Source: Falsiphaeobacter marinintestinus (GTDB lineage: Bacteria; Pseudomonadota; Alphaproteobacteria; Rhodobacterales; Rhodobacteraceae). Taken from it: DNA of 64,000 nt. This document shows, one piece after another, positions 1-8,276 of the stretch. Made by a program: the position numbers and the translations under genes. Position 1 is the first letter of the stretch, and every line of letters begins with the position of its first letter. Under the pieces are notes generated by a model. That model had not been told where the DNA came from. It saw only the letters and a program-made list of their open reading frames with translations, and did not search any database. The stretch lies in the NCBI RefSeq assembly GCF_007923355.1, contig NZ_VOGO01000009.1:62001-126000 (forward strand). Reading direction: 5' to 3'.

Positions 1-36
1 GAAAAAGAGCTGCGTGCAGCCCTCTCCGCAGGCTGA
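1..36 (+). CDS. 3' end of an unidentified gene (partial)
   Basis: The first 36 bases read in frame 1 as the last eleven codons of a protein (ending ALSAG) followed by TGA. The start lies outside the window. A strong hairpin follows 14 bases after the stop, which supports a genuine gene end. Nothing can be said about function. Confidence 0.4.
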   Translation, partial: EKELRAALSAG

Positions 37-50
37 TCCCGCGCTTTGGC

Positions 51-83
51 CTCTCGGCAACCAATGTGCTTGGTTGCCGAGAG
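51..83 (+). terminator. Hairpin terminator candidate
   Basis: A perfect 12-bp inverted repeat (arms 51-62 and 72-83) encloses a 9-base loop. It sits just after the stop codon at 34-36. No T-run follows on the + strand, so this is either a weak intrinsic terminator or a 3'-end stabilising hairpin. Confidence 0.55.
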
Positions 84-94
84 TCCGTCCTTGA

Positions 95-316
95 AGCTTT
101 GATTTTGTCGGGTACGTCCATGATGCAACTGCCCTGCCGAACGGCGACGCAACCTTTGTGATCGTCAATGTCGCAGGGGTCATCAACATCGGCGAAAAGC
201 TGATTGCCCTGCCTGTCGCAGCGTTCGAGATCAGCGCCGACGGTGATCTGGTGCTGCCGAATGCGACCAAGGGCAACCTGAAAAGCCTGCCACGTTTTCG
301 CTGCGCCAAAAACTGA
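95..316 (+). pseudogene. PRC-barrel domain remnant
   Basis: An open frame from the stop at 92-94 to TGA at 314-316 encodes about 73 residues without a usable start codon or ribosome site. The translation reads FVGYVHDATALP, then INIGEKLIALPVAAFEI, then DLVLPNATKGNLKSLPRF. This matches the second half of PRC-barrel proteins, which usually have an IGxKxVAVP strand, then a TKExLKxLP helix. The N-terminal signal and first strand of that family are missing, so I read it as a truncated gene. PRC-barrel proteins of this type are often stress-related and neighbour DUF1269 or HdeD-like genes, as here. Confidence 0.5.
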
Positions 317-346
317 GCGCTTGCGTCAATCTGAAATGGAGAAACT

Positions 347-1204
347 ATGGAAAAGTTCATTGCAGTCGTATTCGATTCCGAAGACGCCGCCTACAAAGGC
401 GAAACCGCGTTACGAGATCTGCATCGGAATGGCGAACTGGCAGTCTATGCCGCCGCTGTGATTGGTAAAGATCAGGATGGAAAGGTCGACGTCAAAAAAT
501 TCGATGACGAAGGCCCTATCGGCACCGCATTTGGTCTAATTTTGGGCGGCATAGTCGGCGTTCTTGCCGGACCAATCGCTGTCGCCTCGGGGGCTGCCCT
601 CGCCGGATCGGCGGCTGCCGCATCGGTCGCTGCGACTGGCATGGCGGCGGGCTCTCTGACCGGAGGCTCGCTCGGTATGGTTCGCGATCTCTGGGTTGCC
701 GGCATCGACTCGGACATGCTGGATCAAGTCAGCCTGGAACTTCTTCCCGGTAAATCCTGTCTTGTCGCATCTGTCGACGAAGTCTGGACGACTCCGCTTG
801 ATACGAAGATGACCGATGCCGGTGGTATGGTTTTCCGTAAACTGCGGGTAGATGCCATAGACGAGCAATACGAGGCCGATATGGCCGAATTTGATCGGGA
901 GATTGCTGAACTCAAAGAAGAGTTGAAACAATCTTCGGACGAAACCAAAGCCGCAATCCACGGCAAGATCGAGGCCGCGAAAGCAAAAGTCGCCGAGAAC
1001 CGGGACAAGATCAAAGCCCGGATGGACGAACTGGATCGTGAAACGAATGCGCGGCTTGCCGCCATTGACGAACAGATCACGACAGCAGCCGCACAAACCA
1101 AGGAAAAGTTCGAAAAGCGAAAGGCTGAAATCCAGGCGGACTACAAGGACCGCAAGGCCAAGCTCGATGCATCAATGGCGATGGCCAAAGACGCCTTGAC
1201 CTGA
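347..1204 (+). CDS. DUF1269-family membrane-associated protein with coiled-coil tail
   Basis: The 285-residue product starts at ATG 347 behind a GGAG ribosome site. Residues 1-50 form an alpha/beta segment (MEKFIAVVFDSEDAAYKG). Residues 58-110 are a Gly/Ala-rich hydrophobic stretch with two glycine-zipper-like membrane segments. Residues 110-170 return to an alpha/beta fold. This is the DUF1269 pattern, a family of unknown function. The last 110 residues are a highly charged Lys/Glu helix, almost certainly a coiled coil, so the protein is longer than the usual DUF1269 protein of about 170 residues. It lies between a PRC-barrel remnant and an HdeD-like gene, which suggests an envelope-stress neighbourhood (inference). 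Confidence 0.7.
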   Translation: MEKFIAVVFDSEDAAYKGETALRDLHRNGELAVYAAAVIGKDQDGKVDVKKFDDEGPIGTAFGLILGGIVGVLAGPIAVASGAALAGSAAAASVAATGMAAGSLTGGSLGMVRDLWVAGIDSDMLDQVSLELLPGKSCLVASVDEVWTTPLDTKMTDAGGMVFRKLRVDAIDEQYEADMAEFDREIAELKEELKQSSDETKAAIHGKIEAAKAKVAENRDKIKARMDELDRETNARLAAIDEQITTAAAQTKEKFEKRKAEIQADYKDRKAKLDASMAMAKDALT

Positions 1205-1368
1205 TCCCAAGTCGCCGGAGGCTGATGTAACACACACTTGCGCCGCCTTGGTTTCGGCGCAAGCCTGTGCAGGAATAAATATGCAAAACTGGTCAGCTGG
1301 CCGCCGCCGGCAACCGTATTTGAAACAACGTGATTGTCGGATATCCGGCGATTGAAAGAGGAATGAAC

Positions 1369-1923
1369 ATGGTGGGTGTTAACGGAGATGTGCAGAACCG
1401 GTGGGGTTGGTTTCTTGGGGTCGGGATCTTGATGATAATCGGGGGGCTCGGTGCTTTCATTGCACCATTCATGGTTTCTTTGGTAGTCGAAGTGATTGTC
1501 GGCGCGTTCTTTGCGATTGGCGGCGTTGTGATGTTGATTCAGGTTTTCACAACCAATGACGGCTGGAACGCCCGGGTGACCTATTTGATCCTTGGGCTTT
1601 TCAACACGGTTGCTGGCGTGATGCTGCTGTTTCGCCCGCTGGAAGGCCTGATGGCGCTGACCTTGGTCATGATCGTCGCCGTTTTCGTCAGCGGTTTGAT
1701 ACGGATCGCGGTCGGTGTCATGGCACGCCCTGAGCCGGGGTCCGGATGGGTCATTTTCGGCGGAGGGCTTTCAGTTCTGGTCTCGCTCTATCTGATGACG
1801 CTCTATCCCGAAGTCAGCGTTGTTCTGGTGGGTGTCATGGTAGGTGTCTCGCTGATTGGCGAAGGCGCCGGGTACATCCGGTTGGCCTATGGTTTGAAAA
1901 ACAATGTATCGGTCGCAATCTGA
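1369..1923 (+). CDS. HdeD/DUF308-family membrane protein
   Basis: The 184-residue protein is almost entirely hydrophobic, with six predicted membrane helices in three hairpins and the short charged loops typical of HdeD/DUF308 proteins. Enterobacterial HdeD is linked to acid resistance; the role here is unknown. I chose ATG 1369 because AGAGGA at 1357-1362 sits six bases upstream. An ATG at 1363 and a GTG at 1330 are in frame but badly spaced. A hairpin follows the stop. Confidence 0.75.
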   Translation: MVGVNGDVQNRWGWFLGVGILMIIGGLGAFIAPFMVSLVVEVIVGAFFAIGGVVMLIQVFTTNDGWNARVTYLILGLFNTVAGVMLLFRPLEGLMALTLVMIVAVFVSGLIRIAVGVMARPEPGSGWVIFGGGLSVLVSLYLMTLYPEVSVVLVGVMVGVSLIGEGAGYIRLAYGLKNNVSVAI

Positions 1924-1951
1924 GCATCGGCTTTGCAGGCTGATAATCTTT

Positions 1952-1975
1952 GGGGCTGCCCGATTGGGCCGCCCC
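1952..1975 (+). terminator. Terminator hairpin after the HdeD-like gene
   Basis: Arms 1952-1961 and 1966-1975 are complementary with one mismatch and enclose the loop GATT. It lies 28 bases after the stop codon and is followed by ATTTG rather than a long T-run. Confidence 0.5.
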
Positions 1976-1986
1976 ATTTGCGTCAG

Positions 1987-2095
1987 GGTGTGACCAACGC
2001 GGCCTGCGAGCAGGTCGAGGCAGGCTGTGGTGATGATCTGGTTGCAGCCGGTACGGGCCAAAGCCCGGTGATGGTGGCGCATTACACCTGTCTGA
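1987..2095 (+). pseudogene. Tyrosine-recombinase C-terminal remnant
   Basis: The + strand frame reads EAGCGDDLVAAGTGQSPVMV followed by AHYT. This resembles the C-terminal end of tyrosine-recombinase integrases of alphaproteobacterial islands, which typically read xTGQSxxMVxHYxR, with the catalytic tyrosine in the HY pair. No catalytic upstream half is present and there is no start, so it is a fragment. It lies just left of an IS3 remnant and of a second, oppositely oriented integrase fragment. Confidence 0.5.
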
Positions 2096-2174
2096 CGTCA
2101 GCGCTTATGGATCCAAATAGGTCGATTTGATAACAAAGGGTCTGTTGCTCATCGTAGCCACCGAGGAGTGGACG

Positions 2175-2778
2175 ATGAGAACGACAACGAAGAGCCCCGG
2201 CAAGAAGATCGTCCAAGACATTAAGCGGGCGCACCACTGCCCGACAGTTGATACGCAGTATCAATGAGAGGGGCGCAAACAGTATTCAGCTGAAGAGAAG
2301 TTCCGGATTGATCTGGATGGCTTGCGTGGCGAGGACAATGAGACCTTGTCGGCCATTGGTCCGAGGACAATGGTCGAATGCCGAATTGTGCCGCCCGCTG
2401 CCCGACAGGGTCATGCCATGCATGATCCCGAGAGGGGTGAGGGAATTTCCCAAGGCGTTTACTACAAATGGTCAAAGGACTTCATGGAAGCCGGAAAGAA
2501 GCGGTTGGCGGGGGACACCGCACGTGCAGCGACGATGGACGAAGTCAAGAACCTGCGCAGTGAGGCCCGTGATCTGAAGGAGGTTGTGGCGGAGCAAACG
2601 CTGGAAATGCGCCTTCTCAAAAAAGCATAATCGACGATGGGGACGCCCAAGAATGAGATATTCCGCATCAGAGAAGTTGGAGATCATCCGGCTGATCGAA
2701 GGATCGCATCTGTCAGCGCGTCAAACATTGGCTAAGCTGGGCATTTCTATCACAAGGACAGTTCAAACATCCGAATGA
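2175..2778 (+). pseudogene. Degenerate IS3-family transposase (orfA and start of orfB)
   Basis: From ATG 2175 the sequence reads MRTTTKSPGKKIVQDIKRA, a typical IS3-family OrfA N-terminus, then is disrupted by frame changes and extra sequence. Recognisable pieces follow in different frames: KQYSAEEKFRIDLDGLRGED, YYKWSKDFMEAGKKRLAGDT, and VKNLRSEARDLKEVVAEQTL ending in LLKKA. An OrfB start follows at 2653 (MRYSASEKLEIIRLIEGSHL), with stop at 2776-2778. The DDE catalytic domain of OrfB is absent, so the element carries an internal deletion and is inactive. Confidence 0.8.
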
Positions 2779-2812
2779 GGCTCACGCAACCAAACCACGT
2801 CTGGGCCATCTC

Positions 2813-2865
2813 TGATCCTCCCTTTCCTAATCATAGGGGCGGACCACTTCAAAGGGGGAGGCTCA
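2813..2865 (+). repeat. Right end of the IS3-family element
   Basis: This 53-base block closely matches the reverse complement of 35421-35473, next to a second IS3 orfB remnant. Shared blocks include TTTCCTAA, ATAGGG and CGGACCACTTCA followed by GGGGAGG. In both places the block lies just beyond an OrfB fragment, so I read it as the IS right terminal region. Its outer tip falls where the integrase fragment at 2863-2991 is broken off. Confidence 0.6.
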
Positions 2866-2991
2866 ATCGGTGCGAAGGGCTTGCCGAACCTGAGAAACCG
2901 GTTGACCGTCTTGACCGCGAACCAATCCTTGGAATCGTTTCGGAACCCGCTTGACCCAATAAAACCGCCCCCGATCTAAAATCACGCCCAT
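2863..2991 (-). pseudogene. N-terminal fragment of a site-specific integrase
   Basis: On the minus strand ATG 2991 opens a 42-codon frame reading MGVILDRGRFYWVKRVPKRF, then ending QALRTD before a stop inside the IS end. This resembles the first strands of the DUF6538-type N-terminus of tyrosine-recombinase integrases (a basic YxxRRVPKRY pattern). The remainder is missing, cut by the IS3 insertion. The start faces away from tRNA-Cys, about 215 bases beyond the tRNA 3' end, the classic position for an island integrase next to its tRNA attachment site. Confidence 0.6.
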
Positions 2992-3083
2992 GCTGCTCTT
3001 TCAAATATCACTTAGTCTAAGTTCTCCAATCACGGTGCAATCCCGCACCCAGCACATCAGTTTGAATTCAGAAATTGCGCACA

Positions 3084-3115
3084 TGTTGCGGGATGTGTTG
3101 CGGAAAATGTTGCGG
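3084..3115 (+). repeat. Three TGTTGCGG direct repeats at 12-bp spacing
   Basis: TGTTGCGG occurs at 3084, 3096 and 3108, in exact 12-base register, between the integrase start and the tRNA-Cys 3' end. Short direct repeats here are typical of arm-type integrase-binding sites at an attachment site. The assignment as arm sites is inference; the repeats themselves are plain in the sequence. The rest of 2992-3205 shows no gene. Confidence 0.6.
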
Positions 3116-3205
3116 GATTGACGGCGCACGTCAACCCTTGATTGCGTCATCTGTCTGTTTTTACTTGAGGAAAATCTTCGGCCGCAGGCCCGGAAGGTTC
3201 CAAAG

Positions 3206-3279
3206 TGGAGGCGAGTACCGGAATCGAACCGGTGTACACGGATTTGCAATCCGCTGCGTCACCACTCCGCCAACTCGCC
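3206..3279 (-). tRNA. tRNA-Cys (GCA)
   Basis: The minus strand folds into a full cloverleaf: acceptor stem GGCGAGT paired near the 3' end, anticodon GCA (complement of 3245-3247) in the loop TTGCAAA, the T-arm GGTTCGATTCC and an encoded CCA at 3208-3206. The 74-base length fits a class I tRNA. Integrase fragments and direct repeats lie just past its 3' end. Confidence 0.95.
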
Positions 3280-3421
3280 GCCAGATGGTGCGATTGAGGC
3301 TCTAGCCGATCTGTCGCACCGCTGCAAGGGCCGCAAGCGACGATTTCGCGCCGGTGGACGTTGCCGGGGCCGATGGGATGTGGCAAAAGCGCAGGAACAG
3401 ACTGAACAAGTGAGTTTAGGC

Positions 3422-4075
3422 ATGACTGATTTCGCAGCCCGGCGCCGTATTATGGTCGACACCCAGATCCGACCGTCCGACGTTACTAAATACCCGATCA
3501 TCGATGCTTTCCTGAGCGTACCGCGCGAGACATTCGTGCCGGATGCGCAGCGCGAAGCGGCCTATGCCGGCGAGGATCTGGATCTGGGCAGTGGTCGCGT
3601 AATGCTGGAGCCGCGCACATTGGCCAAGATTCTGGATGCGCTGAACATTCAGGATGACGAACTGGTGCTCGATGTCGGCTGTGGGCTGGGGTATTCCTCG
3701 GCTATCGCGGCGCAGATGGCTCAGGCGGTGATCGCGGTCGAGGAAGACGAGGCCATGGCGGCGGACGCGCAATCGCTTTTGGCGGATGCGGGGGCCGATA
3801 ATGCGGTGTTGCATCAGGGACCTTTGACCGGCGGTGCCGCCGAACATGGCCCATATGATGTCATCCTGGTGCAGGGTGGCGTAGGGGAACTGCCGGAAAA
3901 ACTGAAAAATCAGTTGAAAGATGGCGGCCGGATGGCATGTATTTTCATGGACGGTGCTTTGGGTGAAGTTCGGATGGCGCGCAAATCGGGGGACTCTCTG
4001 ACATGGCGCTTTGCCTTCAATGCGGCGGCGCCGGTTCTACCGGGGTTCGAAAAGCAGGCCGCCTTCGCCCTTTGA
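3422..4075 (+). CDS. pcm: Protein-L-isoaspartate O-methyltransferase family protein
   Basis: The 217-residue product is an SAM-dependent methyltransferase with motif I LDVGCGLGYSSAIAAQ at about residues 80-95. Its N-terminus (RRRIMVDTQIRPSDVT) is characteristic of the alphaproteobacterial PCMT-like proteins. In the family these repair isoaspartyl residues. The segment that normally reads like QTISQP is replaced here by VMLEPRTLA, so repair activity is uncertain. The start is ATG 3422 with only a weak upstream site; an ATG at 3380 is also in frame. It precedes tolC and the PopZ-like gene on the same strand, an order I recall as conserved in alphaproteobacteria. Confidence 0.8.
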   Translation: MTDFAARRRIMVDTQIRPSDVTKYPIIDAFLSVPRETFVPDAQREAAYAGEDLDLGSGRVMLEPRTLAKILDALNIQDDELVLDVGCGLGYSSAIAAQMAQAVIAVEEDEAMAADAQSLLADAGADNAVLHQGPLTGGAAEHGPYDVILVQGGVGELPEKLKNQLKDGGRMACIFMDGALGEVRMARKSGDSLTWRFAFNAAAPVLPGFEKQAAFAL

Positions 4076-4157
4076 TCTGTCCCGAACTGTCCGTGTCCGG
4101 GCAGGCGGAGCCATGAGTTAACCTTTCATGCGCCGTCTGGGCGCCGGAGATGTAAGG

Positions 4158-5573
4158 ATGCGCAGAATGCTGAAAGCCGGGTTTTTCAAACCTGCCCTTG
4201 TTGCGGTGGCGCTGGCCATCTCTGCAGGCGGTGCCCAAAAGGCCGAGGCCGACAATCTGGCCGATGCTTTGATCGGGGCCTACAATACATCAGGCCTTTT
4301 AGAGCAGAACCGGGCGTTGCTGCGTGCTGCCGACGAAGATGTTGCCATTGCACTGGCCCGGCTACGTCCGGTTGTGACCTGGACAGGCAGCATTGCCCGG
4401 GATCTGACCCGGACATCGGGCCTGACGGTATCGACCACCGGATCAACATACTTCTTCAACCTTCTTTCCGCTGACTGGTTGGTCTATGACGGCGGAGTGT
4501 CGAAGTTGAACAAGCAGGCGGCTCAGGAAACTGTTCTGGCCACCCGCCAGACGCTGATTGCGATCGAACAACAGATCCTGTTTCGTGCCGTTGCCGCCTA
4601 TATGAATGTGCTGCTGTTTACCGAAAACGTCTCGCTGCGCGAAAACAACGTGCGTGTGCTGCAGGAAGAATTGCGGGCTTCGCAAGATCGGTTCGAAGTC
4701 GGCGAAGTGACCCGCACCGATGTTGCGCTGGCCGAATCCCGTCTGGCAGCGGCCCGCAGCAGTCTGGCTGAGGCACGCGGTCTTCTGGTATCGGGGCAGG
4801 CCGAATACACCAACGCTGTCGGGCACGCGCCAGGTACGCTTGCAGGGGCACCTCCGTTGCCGGCACGCCCCGCGTCCATCGCGGAAGCACAGGCCATCGC
4901 AGCACGCACGCATCCGTCTATTCTGGCCGGCCAGCATCAGGTCAGCGCCGCAGAACTTGGTGTCATGGCAGCCAAGCGTAGCTTTGGCCCCAGCGCCACT
5001 CTTAGCGCAGATGCGGACCTGACCGAGTTTTCAGGCTCGAATGCCTACGGGCGCGGCACGGGTATATCGCTCAATTTCTCGCAGACGATTTACCAGGGGG
5101 GCGGGTTGTCGGCCGTCTATCGTAAATCCATTGCGACCCGCGATTCGATCCGCGCCAATCTCCTGACGGTGCAGCGGGATGTTGACCAGGCTGTCGCCAA
5201 TGCATTCGTCCGGTTTGAAACGGCCCGGGCCAGCCTTGTCGCAACCGCAGAACAGGTCCGCGCGGCGCAAGTGGCGTTTGACGGCATTCGGGAAGAGGCG
5301 ACACTGGGCGCCCGGACAACGCTGGATGTTTTGACGGCCGAGCAGGATTTGCTTGATGCTCTGACCTCGCAGATTTCTGCCAAGGCCGAGGAATCGACCG
5401 CCGCGTATCAGCTTGTGTCGGCACAAGGCTTGCTAACGGCCGAACGCCTGGGGCTGGCGGTTCAGATCTATGACCCGACGCTCTATTACAACCTGGTCAA
5501 GACCGCGCCGACCTATACCAGTAAACGGGGGCGCGATCTGGACCGTGTCCTTAAAGCACTGGGAAAGCAGTGA
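4158..5573 (+). CDS. tolC: TolC-family outer-membrane channel protein
   Basis: The 471-residue protein begins with a signal peptide (about residues 1-28, ending near GGAQKAEA) and continues with two tandem long-helix/beta-hairpin repeats: heptad-rich alternation of Ala, Leu, Arg and Glu with NAVGHAPG and AQGLLTAERLGL near the repeat ends. This is the TolC fold of outer-membrane exit ducts for type I secretion and RND pumps. ATG 4158 follows AAGG directly, and ATG 4128 and 4167 are alternatives. No inner-membrane partner is adjacent, so it may serve several exporters, including the RND pump at 54.5-58.6 kb, which lacks its own channel (inference). Confidence 0.9.
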   Translation: MRRMLKAGFFKPALVAVALAISAGGAQKAEADNLADALIGAYNTSGLLEQNRALLRAADEDVAIALARLRPVVTWTGSIARDLTRTSGLTVSTTGSTYFFNLLSADWLVYDGGVSKLNKQAAQETVLATRQTLIAIEQQILFRAVAAYMNVLLFTENVSLRENNVRVLQEELRASQDRFEVGEVTRTDVALAESRLAAARSSLAEARGLLVSGQAEYTNAVGHAPGTLAGAPPLPARPASIAEAQAIAARTHPSILAGQHQVSAAELGVMAAKRSFGPSATLSADADLTEFSGSNAYGRGTGISLNFSQTIYQGGGLSAVYRKSIATRDSIRANLLTVQRDVDQAVANAFVRFETARASLVATAEQVRAAQVAFDGIREEATLGARTTLDVLTAEQDLLDALTSQISAKAEESTAAYQLVSAQGLLTAERLGLAVQIYDPTLYYNLVKTAPTYTSKRGRDLDRVLKALGKQ

Positions 5574-5647
5574 TCATTCTCTGTATCGGTTGAGAAAAGC
5601 ACTGAAACCGGCTAGCCTTGGCGGCGAGGTCAGAGCGAAAGTCACGT

Positions 5648-6745
5648 ATGTCAGATCCTGTAACGAATATTGAGATTGAAGATGTTCTGTCTTCAATCCG
5701 TCGGTTGGTCAGCGAAGATACACGTTTTGACCGTGGTCCTGCGCCGGAAACCGAAGCGAAAAAGCCTGCAAAACTTGTACTGACACCGGCTCAACGGGTT
5801 CCTGAACAGAATGCCGAGGTCGACGACACTGAAGCTGGCGATGGCTACGCGCTTGCAGAGGATGATCTGAACGAAGCGCCGTGGCGCGATCCTGATGCAA
5901 CCCTCTATGACGCCGCCAGTGTCACGACCGAAGACGAATCATATGCTGACGAGTCTTCCGAAGAAGAAGTGACGCTTGATGAAAACCTTTCGCTGGACGA
6001 CTGGGATCCAAGCGAAGATGCTTCAACCGCGCATGTTTATACGCTTCAGGACATGATCGTGGACGATCAGGCGGCGTTGTCTGATGACGAAGAAGACATT
6101 GATGCCGACGTTGAGGTTGATGAGGTTGAAGTTGAAGAGGTTGAGTTCGCGGACGAACAATCTGCGCCCGAAAGCCTCGAATATCTAAACGACGACGCCC
6201 CGGAAAATGACATCATCGAACATGCTGACGTCGTCGAATATGACGATGAAGACATTGATGAGTATGAAGACCACGACGAATTTGAAGAACACGATGACCT
6301 TGAAGTCCAAGACGACCTGGAAGAGCAAGTCGGCGAAATGCCTCAGGACGCGCCTTTGCAGGACACCTCGCATTCTGAACGTGTGGCCGCGCTCAGCGAT
6401 AAAATCAAGGCATTGGAATCTGCAATCGGCCGCTCGCACGACCAGTGGGAATCGGACGGGACCGATGACTCCGAAAACTTTGAAGCGCCCACTGCCCGTG
6501 CAATGCCTTGGAGCGATCACAGCGCTGCCGAGCCCAACGTTGATGCAATAGAGCCAGACGCCGAAAATGTGGATGTCATTGCCGCGGATGAGGCCGTTCT
6601 GGACGAAGAAATGTTGCGTGAACTGGTGTCTGACATCGTGCGCGAAGAACTGCAGGGCGCTTTGGGCGAACGCATCACCCGCAATGTACGCAAGCTGGTC
6701 CGGCGTGAAATACACCGGGCCCTGACGGCTCAGGAGCTCGACTGA
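5648..6745 (+). CDS. PopZ-like (DUF2497-type) acidic polar-organising protein
   Basis: The 365-residue protein has three parts. Residues 10-24, [15 protein letters not shown], match the conserved N-terminal client-binding helix of PopZ-type proteins. Residues 25-317 are a long, very acidic, low-complexity linker full of Asp, Glu and Val. Residues 318-365 form Arg/Glu-rich helices, including [15 protein letters not shown], resembling the PopZ oligomerisation region. Caulobacter PopZ builds a polar condensate that anchors the chromosome origin; it is about half this length. The gene order pcm, tolC, popZ supports the assignment. The start at 5648 is preceded by a weak site. Its last 16 bases overlap the convergent cobQ. 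Identity is inference from motifs and context. Confidence 0.65.
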   Translation: MSDPVTNIEIEDVLSSIRRLVSEDTRFDRGPAPETEAKKPAKLVLTPAQRVPEQNAEVDDTEAGDGYALAEDDLNEAPWRDPDATLYDAASVTTEDESYADESSEEEVTLDENLSLDDWDPSEDASTAHVYTLQDMIVDDQAALSDDEEDIDADVEVDEVEVEEVEFADEQSAPESLEYLNDDAPENDIIEHADVVEYDDEDIDEYEDHDEFEEHDDLEVQDDLEEQVGEMPQDAPLQDTSHSERVAALSDKIKALESAIGRSHDQWESDGTDDSENFEAPTARAMPWSDHSAAEPNVDAIEPDAENVDVIAADEAVLDEEMLRELVSDIVREELQGALGERITRNVRKLVRREIHRALTAQELD

Positions 6746-8202
6746 TCCGGTAAGGCCGGGACAGCGGCAAGCGCCAACAGCTGCTCCAGATCCAGATGTC
6801 GTTCCAGATGATCGGCCAGCGCGTCTAGCGTGGTGTCGACGCTGGCCTCATAGGCCAAGTCCGATCCGTGGCCCAACCCGGCCAGATAGCTGGCCCTGAA
6901 GTCGTCTGATGCGAACAGACCGTGCAGGTAGCTGCCTCTGACCCGCCCACTGGCAGAGGCTGCACCTTCAACGGCACCGTCAACCGACAACCATCCCCGC
7001 GCGCAATCCGGGCCTGTGGTCCGCCCCATGTGGATCTCATAGCCAGACACCGGTTCGCCCCCGGGCAGCGCGGTCGCTGCACGCTGAATCACCTGCTTGT
7101 CCGCCGACATCACGGTCGTTACATCCAGCAGCCCCAACGCCATGTCAGACCCGGCGGCGCCATCAACCCCATACGGGTCTTCGATCCTGCGCCCCAGCAT
7201 CTGGTATCCGCCGCACAGTCCCATGACATGCCCACCCCGGCGCACATGCGCCTGAAGATCAATGTCCCACCCCTGGGATCGCAAAAATGCCAGATCAGCC
7301 CGTGTGGATTTGCTGCCGGGGATCAGCACCAGATCTGCGTCGCCGGGCAATGTGCGCCCCGGGGCCACAATATCCAATGTCACAGCGGGTTCTGCGGCCA
7401 GCGGATCGAGGTCATCGAAGTTTGCCATGCGTGGCAAATGAGGAACGGCGACCTTGCAGGCCCCGCCGTTGCGCGATGCGATGTCCATCATGTCTTCGGC
7501 AGGCAGTTTCCAGGCGTCGGAGAACCATGGGATCACACCCAGGCAAGGCCATCCTGTCCGTCGCGCGATGTCGTCGCGACCTTCGTCAAACAGGCTTAGA
7601 TCGCCCCGAAACCGGTTAATCGCAAATCCGGCAATGCACGACAGGTCAACCGGTTCCAAAACCGCCTTTGTGCCCACGATCTGCGCAATCACACCGCCCC
7701 GGTCGATGTCCCCAACCAGCACGACAGGCACCCCTGCGGCGCAAGCAAAGCCCATGTTGGCGATGTCACCGCGGCGCAAGTTGGTTTCGGCCGGGCTGCC
7801 CGCCCCTTCGATCACAACAAGATCGGCATCCGCACACAGCCGTGCAAAGCTTTCCAGCACAGGCTTAAGCAACGACCCCTTTTTGCGCTGATATCGTCCG
7901 GCTTCTTGCGTGGCGACACGACGCCCCTGAACGATTAGCTGCGCACCGGTTTCGCTTTCCGGCTTCAGCAGGACCGGGTTCATATCGCTGATCGGCACAC
8001 GCCCGGCAGCCCGCGCCTGAAGCGCCTGCGCACGTCCGATTTCTCCACCATCCTCTGTGACGGCGGCATTGTTCGACATGTTCTGCGGCTTGAACGGCGC
8101 GACGCGAAGGCCACGGCGGGTAAACGCACGGGCCAGACCGGCAACCAGCAAAGACTTTCCGACATTGCTGCCGGTGCCTTGAACCATGATAGCACGGACC
8201 AT
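6730..8202 (-). CDS. cobQ: Cobyric acid synthase
   Basis: The 490-residue protein amidates adenosylcobyrinic acid a,c-diamide at four side chains in cobalamin synthesis, using glutamine and ATP. The N-terminus [17 protein letters not shown] holds the P-loop-like motif of the BioD/CobQ family. The C-terminal class I glutamine amidotransferase domain shows the nucleophile in [12 protein letters not shown] (Cys330) and the partner histidine in [12 protein letters not shown]. Length is normal. No other cobalamin genes are in view. It is convergent with the PopZ-like gene and overlaps it by 16 bases. Confidence 0.95.
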   Translation of the reverse strand: MVRAIMVQGTGSNVGKSLLVAGLARAFTRRGLRVAPFKPQNMSNNAAVTEDGGEIGRAQALQARAAGRVPISDMNPVLLKPESETGAQLIVQGRRVATQEAGRYQRKKGSLLKPVLESFARLCADADLVVIEGAGSPAETNLRRGDIANMGFACAAGVPVVLVGDIDRGGVIAQIVGTKAVLEPVDLSCIAGFAINRFRGDLSLFDEGRDDIARRTGWPCLGVIPWFSDAWKLPAEDMMDIASRNGGACKVAVPHLPRMANFDDLDPLAAEPAVTLDIVAPGRTLPGDADLVLIPGSKSTRADLAFLRSQGWDIDLQAHVRRGGHVMGLCGGYQMLGRRIEDPYGVDGAAGSDMALGLLDVTTVMSADKQVIQRAATALPGGEPVSGYEIHMGRTTGPDCARGWLSVDGAVEGAASASGRVRGSYLHGLFASDDFRASYLAGLGHGSDLAYEASVDTTLDALADHLERHLDLEQLLALAAVPALPDQSSS

Positions 8203-8230
8203 GTACGCCCCTCGCGTGAGGCCAAGAAAA

Positions 8231-8252
8231 ACGCGCCCTGAATCGGGCGCGT
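8231..8252 (-). terminator. Intrinsic terminator of the DUF6280-like gene
   Basis: Arms ACGCGCCC (8231-8238) and GGGCGCGT (8245-8252) enclose a 6-base loop. Read on the minus strand the stem is followed by a run of T, so it terminates the gene at 8277-8597 before cobQ. Confidence 0.75.
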
Positions 8253-8276
8253 CTTTGCAATTGTCCTAAGACAGGA

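Noticed and set aside
3075-3305. Cysteine-rich frame (CCGMCCGKCCG) that looks like a small metal-binding protein
   Set aside because: It is the translation of the TGTTGCGG direct repeats and then runs through tRNA-Cys; not a gene.
6185-6715. Long antisense frame rich in Phe and Val inside the PopZ-like gene
   Set aside because: It is the complement of the Asp/Glu codon run, with no start context.
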